A program made the translations under genes and the position numbers. From contig NZ_JAASAD010000008.1 of assembly GCF_012726175.1 (NCBI RefSeq), positions 164,649 to 228,648 of the forward strand: a DNA stretch of 64,000 nucleotides, in the 5' to 3' direction. This stretch comes from Micromonospora sp. HNM0581. GTDB lineage: Bacteria > Actinomycetota > Actinomycetes > Mycobacteriales > Micromonosporaceae. Shown piece by piece: positions 15,792 through 24,019 of this stretch. The notes beneath the pieces were generated by a model. That model was not told the DNA's origin and did no database searches. It was given only the letters and a program-made list of their open reading frames with translations. How positions within the stretch are numbered: position 1 is the stretch's first letter; the number at the start of each line of letters is the position of its first letter.

Positions 15792-17419
15792 TCGATTTCG
15801 ACCAGGTCACCGTCCACTACGCCGAGGCCCGCGAACCGATGCTGCGCGAGGTGAACCTGCACATCCCCGAGGGTGAGCTGTGCCTGGTCGCCGGGCGTAC
15901 CGGCGCCGGCAAGTCGACCCTGCTGCGGGCCGTCAACGGGCTGGTTCCGCACTTCACCGGCGGCACCCTGTACGGCACGGTCACCGTGCAGGGCCGCGAC
16001 ACCCGTCGCTTCCCGCCCCGCGATCTCGCTGATGTCGTCGGAGTCGTCGGTCAGGACCCCCTGGCCGGCTTCGTCACCGACACCGTCGAGGAGGAACTTG
16101 CCTACGGCATGGAGCAGCTCGCCCTGCCCGCCGCGGTGATGCGTAAGCGTGTCGAGGAAACCCTCGACCTGCTCGGCATCGCCGAGCTGCGCGACCGTCC
16201 GCTGCGGACCCTCTCCGGCGGTCAGCAGCAGCGGGTCGCCATCGGCGCGGTGCTCACCAGCCACCCGCAGGTGCTCGTGCTCGACGAACCGACCTCCGCG
16301 CTGGACCCCACGGCAGCGGAGGACGTCCTGTCCACCGTCACCCGCCTGGTCCACGACCTCGGCGTCACCGTCGTGCTTGCCGAACATCGCCTCGAACGCG
16401 TCGTGCAGTACGCCGACCGGCTGCTCTACCTGCCCGGCGACGGCACCGTCGTCGACGGTGAACCGGCTGCTGTCCTCGCCGGCGTCGACCTCGCCCCGCC
16501 CCTCGTCGAGCTGGGCCGCGTCGCCGGCTGGACGCCGCTGCCGCTGTCCGTGCGCGACGCCCGTCGTCGTGCGTCTGGCCTGCGGCAGCGGCTCGCCGAC
16601 GCCACACCACCGTCACCCGCGCCGGCACGTGACGGCACCACAGCGTTGGCCGCCCGCAGGATGGTGGTGCGCTATCCGGGCACCGTCGCCGTGGCCGGTG
16701 TGGATCTCGACCTGTACCCCGGTCAGGTCGTCGCGTTGATGGGCCGCAACGGCTCAGGCAAGTCCAGCCTGCTGTGGGCGGTGCAGGGCGGCGGCCCACG
16801 ACAGGGCGGCAGCGTCACCGTCACCGGCGCCGACGGTGCCGTCGACCCGAGAACCCTGCCCGCCGGCCGGGCACGGCGACAGGTCGGTCTGGTCCCACAG
16901 ACCCCCGGAGACCTGCTCTACCTGGAGACGGTGGACGCCGAGTGTGCCCAGGCCGACCGTGAGTCCGACGCCCCCGCGGGCACCTGCCGGGCACTACTGG
17001 ACCAGCTTGCGTCCGCGCTGCCCGGCGATCAGCATCCACGTGACCTGTCGGAAGGGCAACGGCTGGCCCTCGCCCTGGCCATCCAGCTCACCGCCGCCCC
17101 ACCGGTCGTGCTGCTCGACGAGCCCACCAGGGGCCTCGACTACCTCGCCAAACGGCAGTTCAGCACCATCGTCCGGCGGTTGACCGCCGAAGGACGGGCG
17201 GTCGTGGTCGCCACCCACGACGTCGAACTCGTCGCCGCCGTCGCCGACCGGGTCGTCGTGATGGCACAGGGGGAGATCGTGGCCGACGGCACCACCACCG
17301 AGGTCATGCTCGCCTCACCGGCCTTCGCCCCGCAGGTCGCCAAGGTGATGGCGCCGCAGTCCTGGCTGACCGTGGACCAGGTCACCGGCGCGTTGGCCGT
17401 TGCCGGGACACGAGGATGA
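15788..17419 (+). CDS. ECF transporter double ATPase (fused A and A')
   Basis: 543 residues with two ABC ATPase domains in one chain. Domain 1 has GRTGAGKSTLL, LSGGQQQRV, VLVLDEPTSALD and AEHRLE. Domain 2, from about residue 285, has GRNGSGKSSLL, LSEGQRLALALAIQL, VVLLDEPTRGLD and VATHDVELV. The second signature (LSEGQ) is slightly degenerate, common in paired ECF ATPases. It powers the T and S subunits encoded on either side, with four-base overlaps at both ends. Confidence 0.93.
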   Translation: MIDFDQVTVHYAEAREPMLREVNLHIPEGELCLVAGRTGAGKSTLLRAVNGLVPHFTGGTLYGTVTVQGRDTRRFPPRDLADVVGVVGQDPLAGFVTDTVEEELAYGMEQLALPAAVMRKRVEETLDLLGIAELRDRPLRTLSGGQQQRVAIGAVLTSHPQVLVLDEPTSALDPTAAEDVLSTVTRLVHDLGVTVVLAEHRLERVVQYADRLLYLPGDGTVVDGEPAAVLAGVDLAPPLVELGRVAGWTPLPLSVRDARRRASGLRQRLADATPPSPAPARDGTTALAARRMVVRYPGTVAVAGVDLDLYPGQVVALMGRNGSGKSSLLWAVQGGGPRQGGSVTVTGADGAVDPRTLPAGRARRQVGLVPQTPGDLLYLETVDAECAQADRESDAPAGTCRALLDQLASALPGDQHPRDLSEGQRLALALAIQLTAAPPVVLLDEPTRGLDYLAKRQFSTIVRRLTAEGRAVVVATHDVELVAAVADRVVVMAQGEIVADGTTTEVMLASPAFAPQVAKVMAPQSWLTVDQVTGALAVAGTRG

Positions 17420-18258
17420 CGACCGCCCTGCGGGTCGCCCCGCGTACCGCCGTCGTCCTCGTCCTGGCCTCCGTCGCCGCGCTGGCCGCCTTCAGCTGGC
17501 CGTTCTTCGTGCCGGCCCGACCGGAGAGCATGGCCCGCACCACCGAGGCGCCCCTCGTCTTCATCGTCGTGCTTCCGGTGCTTGTGGCTCTCGTCCTGGC
17601 CGAACTCAGCTCCGGTGGCGTCGACAGCAAGGCCCTGGCGATGCTCGGTGTGCTCGCCGCCGTCAACGCCGCCCTACGCCCGCTGGGCGCCGGGACCGCC
17701 GGTATCGAGACGGTGTTCTTCCTGCTCGTCCTCGCCGGCCGGGTGTTCGGGCCCGGCTTCGGGTTCCTGCTCGGTGCCATCTCGCTGTTCGCCTCGGCTC
17801 TGCTCACCGCCGGTGTCGGACCGTGGTTGCCATTTCAGATGCTGGCCGCCGCGTGGATCGGCCTCGGCGCCGGCCTGTTGCCGGCCCGGCTGCGGGGCCG
17901 GGTCGAGGTCGCTGTGCTCGCCGGCTACGGTGCGGTCGCCGCCTACGGTTACGGGCTGCTGATGAACCTGTGGTTCTGGCCGTTCAGCACCGGCGCGGAC
18001 ACCCAGCTCTCCTACGTCGCCGGGGCACCGGTGCTGGAGAACCTGCACCGTTTCGCGGTGTTCACCGCCGTCACGTCCACCTTCGGGTGGGACACCGGCC
18101 GTGCCATCACCACCACCGTGGCGATCGTTCTGGTCGGACCGGCTGTCCTGGCCGCACTTCGCCGTGCCGCCCGCCGTGCCGCCTTCGACGCCCCGGTGAC
18201 CTTCGCCGTACCACCGCCCACCGCACCGCCGGGTGACCGACAGCCGTCCGGGCCCTGA
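17416..18258 (+). CDS. ECF transporter S component (probable cobalamin-specific, CbrT-like)
   Basis: 280 residues with six or more predicted helices. Readable parts are LVFIVVLPVLVALVLAEL, LGVLAAVNAALRPLGAG, FFLLVLAGRVFGPGFGF and WLPFQMLAAAWIGLGAGLLP. The P-L-G-A-G and G-P-G-F-G-F-x-x-G turns are typical of the S components predicted for cobalamin uptake in actinobacteria. It is the last gene of the riboswitch-2 operon, so substrate recognition in the membrane is its expected job. S components are poorly conserved, so B12 specificity rests mainly on the riboswitch and the transcobalamin-like partners. Confidence 0.82.
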   Translation: MTTALRVAPRTAVVLVLASVAALAAFSWPFFVPARPESMARTTEAPLVFIVVLPVLVALVLAELSSGGVDSKALAMLGVLAAVNAALRPLGAGTAGIETVFFLLVLAGRVFGPGFGFLLGAISLFASALLTAGVGPWLPFQMLAAAWIGLGAGLLPARLRGRVEVAVLAGYGAVAAYGYGLLMNLWFWPFSTGADTQLSYVAGAPVLENLHRFAVFTAVTSTFGWDTGRAITTTVAIVLVGPAVLAALRRAARRAAFDAPVTFAVPPPTAPPGDRQPSGP

Positions 18259-18276
18259 ACCCGAAGCGGCGGTGGC

Positions 18277-18292
18277 GTCGTCCCGCGACGAC
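18277..18292. terminator. Small hairpin between convergent genes
   Basis: A 6-bp inverted repeat GTCGTC/GACGAC with a 4-base loop lies in the 58-base gap between the ECF S gene and the convergent SRPBCC gene. It could end transcription from either side, but the stem is short. Confidence 0.3.
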
Positions 18293-18316
18293 ATCGTCGG
18301 GCAGGCTACCGGGCGA

Positions 18317-18793
18317 TCAGGCGTCGAATCCGGTCGGGTGGGCATCTGCGACCGCGTTCAGCAGTACCCCCTGCTCCAGCAGTGCCTTGCAGGCGCACAG
18401 CACCATGGTGAAGCCGCCCATCGAGTCGGTCGCCTTCGTCACGGCTTCGTCGGCGGTGCCGCTGAACCCGCTCTCGGTGACCCGAACCAGGGTCGCCGCA
18501 CCCTCGCCGGGCAGGAACCGCCATTCGATCTGGGTGGGGGATTCCGCATCCCACTCGGCAAGGATGCGGCTGTTCTCCTCGACCTCCTTGACGACCACGA
18601 CGGTGGAGACGCCGTACATCTCCCAGTCCCAGGTGACGGTGGTGCCGGGCGTAAGCCGTCCGCTGCTTCTGGTGAACCAGAACTTCGTGGTTACGGCCGG
18701 GTCGATGAACGCCTGGAAAACCTCGGCGACGGGCCTGCGGATGAGCATCTGCGCGGTGATGACAGGGGGCTGAATCAGACGGTCCTGGTCCAC
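18317..18793 (-). CDS. SRPBCC / AHSA1-like domain protein
   Basis: 158 residues. The frame runs far upstream, but protein-like sequence begins at the GTG at 18793 (start VDQDRLIQPPVITAQMLIRR). The pattern VFQAFIDPAVTTKFWFT, TVTWDWEMYG, EWRFLPGEGAATLVRVTESGF and SMGGFTMVLCACKALLEQG is that of the START-like, AHSA1 (activator of Hsp90 ATPase homologue) group, which binds hydrophobic ligands in a helix-grip pocket. The ribosome site AAAGGGA is rather far (about 13 bases) from the GTG. It follows the DUF5682-like gene by 23 bases and may be the last gene of that operon. Ligand and role are unknown. Confidence 0.72.
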   Translation of the reverse strand: MDQDRLIQPPVITAQMLIRRPVAEVFQAFIDPAVTTKFWFTRSSGRLTPGTTVTWDWEMYGVSTVVVVKEVEENSRILAEWDAESPTQIEWRFLPGEGAATLVRVTESGFSGTADEAVTKATDSMGGFTMVLCACKALLEQGVLLNAVADAHPTGFDA

Positions 18794-18816
18794 GGGGTAA
18801 CCATATTCCCTTTTCG

Positions 18817-21549
18817 TCAGGTCGGGGGTGGTGCATCGCCTCCGACACCGAGGAGGGTGGCGACGGCATTCACCGGCTCCCGATGGTCGGTCAGCAGGGC
18901 GAGCACCTGCCCGGCAGACTGTCCGGGGGTGCCCTGCGGGTGGGTGCGGGTGGTGGCTGACCAGGGCGGCACCCACGAATCCAGTTCGGCGAGCGTGGCC
19001 GGGAAGGTGCGTCCGGCTTCCCGGACCAGCAGCGGCACCAGCTCCGGCCCGTGCTCGCGCAGGGTGGTGACCAGGTTCGGTAGCCAGGGCAGCAGCACCG
19101 GGTCGGGGAGCCGCGCGAACGCGGTGGACATCGTCTCCACGACGAAGGGCGCGAGCCCAGGAACCGGTTCGAGCGCGTGCACGAAACCGGACAGATACTG
19201 CGGGAAGGCAGGCACCACCAGTGGGTTGGACAGCAGCGCCAGGCAGCGGAGCCGTAACTCGGCCAGGGGCAGCATCCCAAGATGGTGGTGGGCCGCCCAG
19301 AGTAGGGCCACCTTGGGCGGCGCCTGGGGGTGGGACTGCGCCAATGCGAGTTCGAGCTGGGACCGGTCGCACCCCAGGGACAGCGCCAGGCTTTCCAGAC
19401 TGACCAGGAAACCGAGCATCGCACCGACCTGCCGTACCCCGGTCTCCTGATCGACGAACGCGGTCGGCAGTAGGGTGCAGTAGTGGGCGTAGCCGGTGGT
19501 CACGAAGGCCTCGCACCAGGCCGGCAATCTCGGCGTGGTGGCCTGGTGGTGGGCGAGCAACCGGCGGATCCGGCGCAACACCTCCGGGGCGTCGTCGACG
19601 CTGCGTTCGGTGGCGAGCAGTTCGACCGCCCGGGCGCCCAGCTCGTCGACCAGTCGAGGACCGTGCAGCAGCCGGAGGGCGTCCTCGACCGCGGCGAGGG
19701 CACCGACGACCGTCGCCTCCGGGCCGTGTACCGTGCGGCGCAGGCGCTGTTCCAGCACCTGCTCGACGGTGACACCCTCGTAGCCGAGCTCGATGAGCGC
19801 GCGTTGGTGGCGGCCCAGCGCCAAATCCCAGCTCTCCTGCATCGACCGGTGCCCGAGTCGGTGCTCACCCATGATCGGGCGGACTGCGCCGGGTGGCATC
19901 AGGTGCCGCAGTATCCAGAGCAGATTCGAGCATTCGGCCAGCTCGGGGCGGTGCTGCAGGTCCAGCAATGCCCGCTGCACGGCGCGCTTCTCCAGGTCGA
20001 GACCGAGCGGCTGAAGTCGGTGCAGGACATCGCGGGCCAACGGTGGCAGGGCATCGTAGCCGACCTGGCCGATCCGGTCTCCGCCGAGCAGGATCTCGCA
20101 GAGCCGACGTACGTCCCGGCGGCCGGGCACGACGTCCTTCTCGATGCAGGTGACGGCCGCGTCGGCGAAATCGTACGGGGTGGGACGGGCCCGGTTGCGT
20201 AGCCCGGCCAACAGGATCGAGGTTTCGAACACCGCTATCGCGTCCGCGGTGCTGGCCAGGTAGCCGTTGCGGCGGGCCAGCCGGACGATGTCCACGCACC
20301 AGCTGCGCAGCTCCGGCTCGTCGAGCCCGTCGGGGGCCGGCGGTGCGGCCAGGAAACCGGAGAGCCGGTCGGTGATCGCGGAAGCCGGCGCGGCGGCAGA
20401 TCGGCCGAGCCCGCGCCGACCTCGGCTCGTCGGGCCACGCTGACCGCCCAGCCGGTACGGCGTCGCACCCGAGCTGTTCACCGCCCTGCTCCAGGTGGCG
20501 GCCGCGATCGACACCGACCCGGGCGCGAGACCGAACTGGGTTTCGATCGCCGAGTGGCTCGACGGGATCAGCCCGTACTGCCACACGGTGGCGGTAGGTG
20601 CGGTGATCTCGAAGTCGGGGGCGGCGGAGTCCAGGCCGAACTGGTCGACCCGGCTGGCGGCGTGGAAGGCCCCGCAGACGTAGAGACAGTCGGCCGGGTC
20701 GACATCGGTGGTTGCCAAGTGCTGCCGGATCCTGGTCCACATGTAGCGTTCGCGGTCCTCGTCGCGGTCGGTACGATCCGCCCCGGGGGGACGCAGCCGC
20801 CGGAACAGACTTCCGATCAGGACCATGACCTGACGGTAGGTGTCGTGGTCGGCGACGGCGAGCGGTCGTTCGACGTAGCTGTCCCACCATTCCGACCAGT
20901 GCCGCACCTTACCGTGATGCAGCAGGTGCGCCTCCAACTCGGCGAAGCGGGGTCGCAGGTCGCCGATCTCCACGCCGAACGCGTCGCCGTGCAGAGCGGC
21001 CTGTTCACCCGGGTCGCTGCCGGTCGGTTCGGGCGCGGCCCCGTCCGCCGGGGGCGTCCCGTCGCGTGGTGACCACTGGAAGACGTGGTCGGTGGAGCGG
21101 TCCACAAGCACCAGTTCCACGCCCGGCGACTCGAGCGCGTACGCGATCGCCTGGTACTCCGCGGACGCCTCGGTGACCGGGGCGATCACACTCAGCGGAG
21201 CCCACGCCGCCGGGAACCCGTGGAGTTCCGAGGCGAACGCCTGCACTGCCACCGGGAGCCGACAGTTGCGCAGCTCTGCGAGGATCGGCCGGAAATCCTC
21301 GCAGAGCTCCAGGTAGATGACGCGGGGCTGCTTCTGTCGAAGTCGGCGCGCCATGGCCAGCGCGGAGGCCGGCGAATGATGGCACACCGGAAAGATCTCC
21401 AGGCGTTCGCCAAGTGCCCGGTCGACGTCGTCGACGAGGCCGCTGAGGATGCCGGCGAGGTCGTCGGGGCCGTCGGCGAACGCGGCGGCTGCGCCGGTGA
21501 GCTGCTCACGGAGGGCGGCGAACGCGCCCGTGGCGGTCGGGGCCGTCAT
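18817..21549 (-). CDS. DUF5682 family protein (large, function unknown)
   Basis: 910 residues, cytoplasmic with no signal peptide. The ATG at 21549 overlaps the MoxR stop by four bases. The N-terminus contains FPVCHHSPASALAMARRL and PRVIYLELCEDFRPILAEL, the His-His-Ser-Pro motif and following strand that mark DUF5682, a family with a TraB/ChaN-like N-terminal fold. VYVCGAFHAASRVD-like sequence (LYVCGAFHAA) near residue 300 is the second conserved block. The rest is helical and repeat-like. The family commonly travels with MoxR, VWA and SWIM proteins, exactly as here. The biochemical role is not established; a peptidase or sensor part in an AAA+ chaperone system is conceivable. Confidence 0.68.
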   Translation of the reverse strand: MTAPTATGAFAALREQLTGAAAAFADGPDDLAGILSGLVDDVDRALGERLEIFPVCHHSPASALAMARRLRQKQPRVIYLELCEDFRPILAELRNCRLPVAVQAFASELHGFPAAWAPLSVIAPVTEASAEYQAIAYALESPGVELVLVDRSTDHVFQWSPRDGTPPADGAAPEPTGSDPGEQAALHGDAFGVEIGDLRPRFAELEAHLLHHGKVRHWSEWWDSYVERPLAVADHDTYRQVMVLIGSLFRRLRPPGADRTDRDEDRERYMWTRIRQHLATTDVDPADCLYVCGAFHAASRVDQFGLDSAAPDFEITAPTATVWQYGLIPSSHSAIETQFGLAPGSVSIAAATWSRAVNSSGATPYRLGGQRGPTSRGRRGLGRSAAAPASAITDRLSGFLAAPPAPDGLDEPELRSWCVDIVRLARRNGYLASTADAIAVFETSILLAGLRNRARPTPYDFADAAVTCIEKDVVPGRRDVRRLCEILLGGDRIGQVGYDALPPLARDVLHRLQPLGLDLEKRAVQRALLDLQHRPELAECSNLLWILRHLMPPGAVRPIMGEHRLGHRSMQESWDLALGRHQRALIELGYEGVTVEQVLEQRLRRTVHGPEATVVGALAAVEDALRLLHGPRLVDELGARAVELLATERSVDDAPEVLRRIRRLLAHHQATTPRLPAWCEAFVTTGYAHYCTLLPTAFVDQETGVRQVGAMLGFLVSLESLALSLGCDRSQLELALAQSHPQAPPKVALLWAAHHHLGMLPLAELRLRCLALLSNPLVVPAFPQYLSGFVHALEPVPGLAPFVVETMSTAFARLPDPVLLPWLPNLVTTLREHGPELVPLLVREAGRTFPATLAELDSWVPPWSATTRTHPQGTPGQSAGQVLALLTDHREPVNAVATLLGVGGDAPPPT

Positions 21550-22658
21550 GACAGGGCAGCGATCGCCTGGCGGCCACCGTCGAGGAAGCCGGGCCACTCG
21601 CCGCCGTCCTTCTTGGCCCGTGGCTCCACCACCGCGTGCAGGTACTTGTTGAGGATCGCCAGGTCCTCCGGGCTGCGTCGGGCCAGGGATCCCACCATCG
21701 ATCCGGCCAGCGTGGCGGCGCGGAGGGTACGGTCGCCGAAGAACTGGCTGTGCAGGACGGCGTCTTCGAGTACCCCGATCTGCTCCGCGGTGGACAACGC
21801 CGACTCCAGCTTGTCGTCGTCGCTCGTCGCCGAGGCGGCGGCGGCGCGCAGGTCAGCGAAGCTCTGCAGCAGGATGTCCAACAGGGTGGGTGGCACCTCC
21901 AACTCGACGCGGTGGCGTCGGAGCAGCTCCTCGGTACGGAACCGGACGATCTCCGCCTCGCTGCGTTTGTTGGTGACCACCGGGATCCGGACGAAGTTGA
22001 ACCGCCGCTTCAGCGCCGAGGACAGGTCGTTGACGCCTCGGTCCCGGCTGTTCGCAGTGGCGATGATCGAGAATCCGGGCTTGGCGAAGACGATGTTGTC
22101 GTCGTTGAGTTCGGGGATGGAGACGTACTTCTCCGACAGGATGGAGATCAGTGCGTCCTGCACGTCACTCGTGGAGCGGGTCAACTCCTCGAAGCGGCCG
22201 AGCACACCCTGCTCCATCGCCGTCATGATCGGCGAAGGAATCATCGACTCGCGGGACTGCCCCTTGGCGATGACCATGGAGACGTTCCACGAGTACTTGA
22301 TGTGGTCTTCGGTGGTGCCGGCGGTGCCCTGCACGACGAGGGTGGAGTTGCGGCAGGTCGCCGCGGCCAGCAGCTCGGCGAGCCAACTCTTGCCGGTGCC
22401 CGGCTCACCGATGAGCAGCAGACCACGGTCCGAGGCCAGCGTGACGATGCTGCGTTCGACGAAGCTGCGATCACCGAACCACTTCTGTGGGATGTTCCGG
22501 TCGAGTCCGTCGGCGCGTTCGGAGCCCAGGACGAACAGCCGGACCATGCGCGGGCTGAGTCGCCACGAGTACGGCTTGGTGCCGGTGTCGACCGACTCCA
22601 GGAAGTCGAGTTCGTCGGCGTACTTGATCTCTGCGGGGGCGCGCAGCATGTCGGACAT
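21546..22658 (-). CDS. MoxR-type AAA+ ATPase
   Basis: 370 residues. Walker A is GEPGTGKSW. The sensor/Walker B region reads MTAMEQGVLGRFEELTRS, where the usual Asp-Glu is Glu-Glu. The text SDVQDALISILSEKYVSIPEL and FSIIATANSRDRGVNDLSSA, followed by LKRRFNFVRIPVV, is the typical sensor 1 and arginine-finger area of MoxR proteins. MoxR ATPases work with VWA proteins as chaperones for metal insertion or complex assembly. Here the VWA gene lies 14 bases upstream and the DUF5682 gene overlaps downstream, so one complex is likely. Confidence 0.88.
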   Translation of the reverse strand: MSDMLRAPAEIKYADELDFLESVDTGTKPYSWRLSPRMVRLFVLGSERADGLDRNIPQKWFGDRSFVERSIVTLASDRGLLLIGEPGTGKSWLAELLAAATCRNSTLVVQGTAGTTEDHIKYSWNVSMVIAKGQSRESMIPSPIMTAMEQGVLGRFEELTRSTSDVQDALISILSEKYVSIPELNDDNIVFAKPGFSIIATANSRDRGVNDLSSALKRRFNFVRIPVVTNKRSEAEIVRFRTEELLRRHRVELEVPPTLLDILLQSFADLRAAAASATSDDDKLESALSTAEQIGVLEDAVLHSQFFGDRTLRAATLAGSMVGSLARRSPEDLAILNKYLHAVVEPRAKKDGGEWPGFLDGGRQAIAALS

Positions 22659-22672
22659 GAGGGATGTCTCTC

Positions 22673-24019
22673 CTAGGTGAGGAAACTCTTCAGCTCGAAG
22701 ACGAGTTTGCGGATGTGACCGGAGAGGACCGCAGTGCCCAGGTCCTTCAGGCGTTGCCGGAACCAGGGGTTGACGCTCTGCTGGCCGGAGCTGTTAACCG
22801 AGCCGACCGGGATGAAACGTGCTCCCGACCGGTGTACCGCCTCGATGCCGTCGAACAGCGGCTGGGACCTGTCGAACTCGTAGAAATCCGAGATCCACAC
22901 CAGCACGGTGTTGGTCGGTTCGAGGATCTTCGGACGGGCCATCGCCATAGCCAGCGGTCCGTCGTTGCCGCCACCGAGGTTGGTGCGCAGCAGCACCTCG
23001 AACGGATCGTGCACCCACGGGGTCAGGTCCAAGGCCCGGGTGTCGTAGGCGATCAGGTGCACGTCGACCTTGGGCAGGCCGGCGAAGATCGATGCCAGGA
23101 TGGTGCAGTTGACCATCGCGTCGACCATCGAACCCGACTGGTCGACCACCACGATCAGCCGGGACGGTGTCGTCCTGCGGGCGGTCTGCCGGTAGTAGAG
23201 CCGGTCCACGTACAGCCGTTCGTCCTCCGGACTCCAGTTGGTCAGGTTCTGCCAGATGGTGCGGTCCAGGTCGAGATTGCGGAAGACGCGTTTCGGCGGC
23301 ACCGACCGGTCGATTGCACCGACTGGGCTCTGCTCCACCTGCGTACGCAGCACCTCGGCGACCTCGTCGACGTAGCGACGGATCAGGGACTTAGCGTTGG
23401 CCAGTGCCACCCCGGACAGGTTGGCCTTGTCCCGCAGCAGTTGCTCGACGAGCGACATGCTGGGGGTGAGCTGCCGGGCCAGCGTCGGATCCGCCAACAC
23501 CTCCCGCAGGTGCATCCGGTTGACCAGGTCGCTCTCGATGCCGGCCAGGGTGGCACCCACTCCGGTGCCCTGCCGTCGCAGTTCGCCGGGCGCGCACCCG
23601 TGCGCCTGCTCGAACCAGCCCGCGTCGGACTGCCAACGGGCCAGCTGACCGGCACCGACCGACCCCGATCCGGTGGCGAAGACGTTGAGCAACAGCTTCG
23701 ACACCAGCGCCGCTCGGCGTACCTCGGCGACACCGGGCCGGTGCGGCCCGGCACCCTCTTCGGTGCCGGCGGCCCCGGTGTCGGCGAGCAGGCCGCGTAG
23801 CTCCTCGGCGAGCTGCGGGAAGCGTTGGACCACGGTATCCACCGACACCGCCGGATCCAGCAGGATGGCGGGCAGGCCAAGGTCGTCGACCACGGCCATG
23901 CTCGCCGACTCCAGGGCGGGCTGCTCGTCCGGGTCGAAGATCCGGCCCAGCAGTCGCCAGTAGAGCACCTGACGGCGGTTGGCGGCGGCCCGGTCGCCAG
24001 GAGTGAAGAAACTGGTCAT
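22673..24019 (-). CDS. VWA (von Willebrand factor A) domain protein
   Basis: 448 residues. A MIDAS motif DQSGSM lies at about residues 288-293 within RLIVVVDQSGSMVDAMVNC. Later parts of the VWA fold are VDVHLIAYDTRALDLTPWVH, LRTNLGGGNDGPLAMAMA (the MIDAS threonine/aspartate region) and VLVWISDFYEF. The N-terminal 270 residues are helical and of unknown function. It is translationally coupled to the upstream unknown gene (ATGA overlap) and lies just before the MoxR gene. VWA partners usually give MoxR ATPases their substrate contact. Confidence 0.85.
   Translation of the reverse strand: MTSFFTPGDRAAANRRQVLYWRLLGRIFDPDEQPALESASMAVVDDLGLPAILLDPAVSVDTVVQRFPQLAEELRGLLADTGAAGTEEGAGPHRPGVAEVRRAALVSKLLLNVFATGSGSVGAGQLARWQSDAGWFEQAHGCAPGELRRQGTGVGATLAGIESDLVNRMHLREVLADPTLARQLTPSMSLVEQLLRDKANLSGVALANAKSLIRRYVDEVAEVLRTQVEQSPVGAIDRSVPPKRVFRNLDLDRTIWQNLTNWSPEDERLYVDRLYYRQTARRTTPSRLIVVVDQSGSMVDAMVNCTILASIFAGLPKVDVHLIAYDTRALDLTPWVHDPFEVLLRTNLGGGNDGPLAMAMARPKILEPTNTVLVWISDFYEFDRSQPLFDGIEAVHRSGARFIPVGSVNSSGQQSVNPWFRQRLKDLGTAVLSGHIRKLVFELKSFLT

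Noticed and set aside
18794..19516. Longer version of the SRPBCC gene starting at 19516
   Set aside because: The extra 240 residues are an antisense-like shadow of the DUF5682 gene on the same strand in another frame, with no family resemblance.
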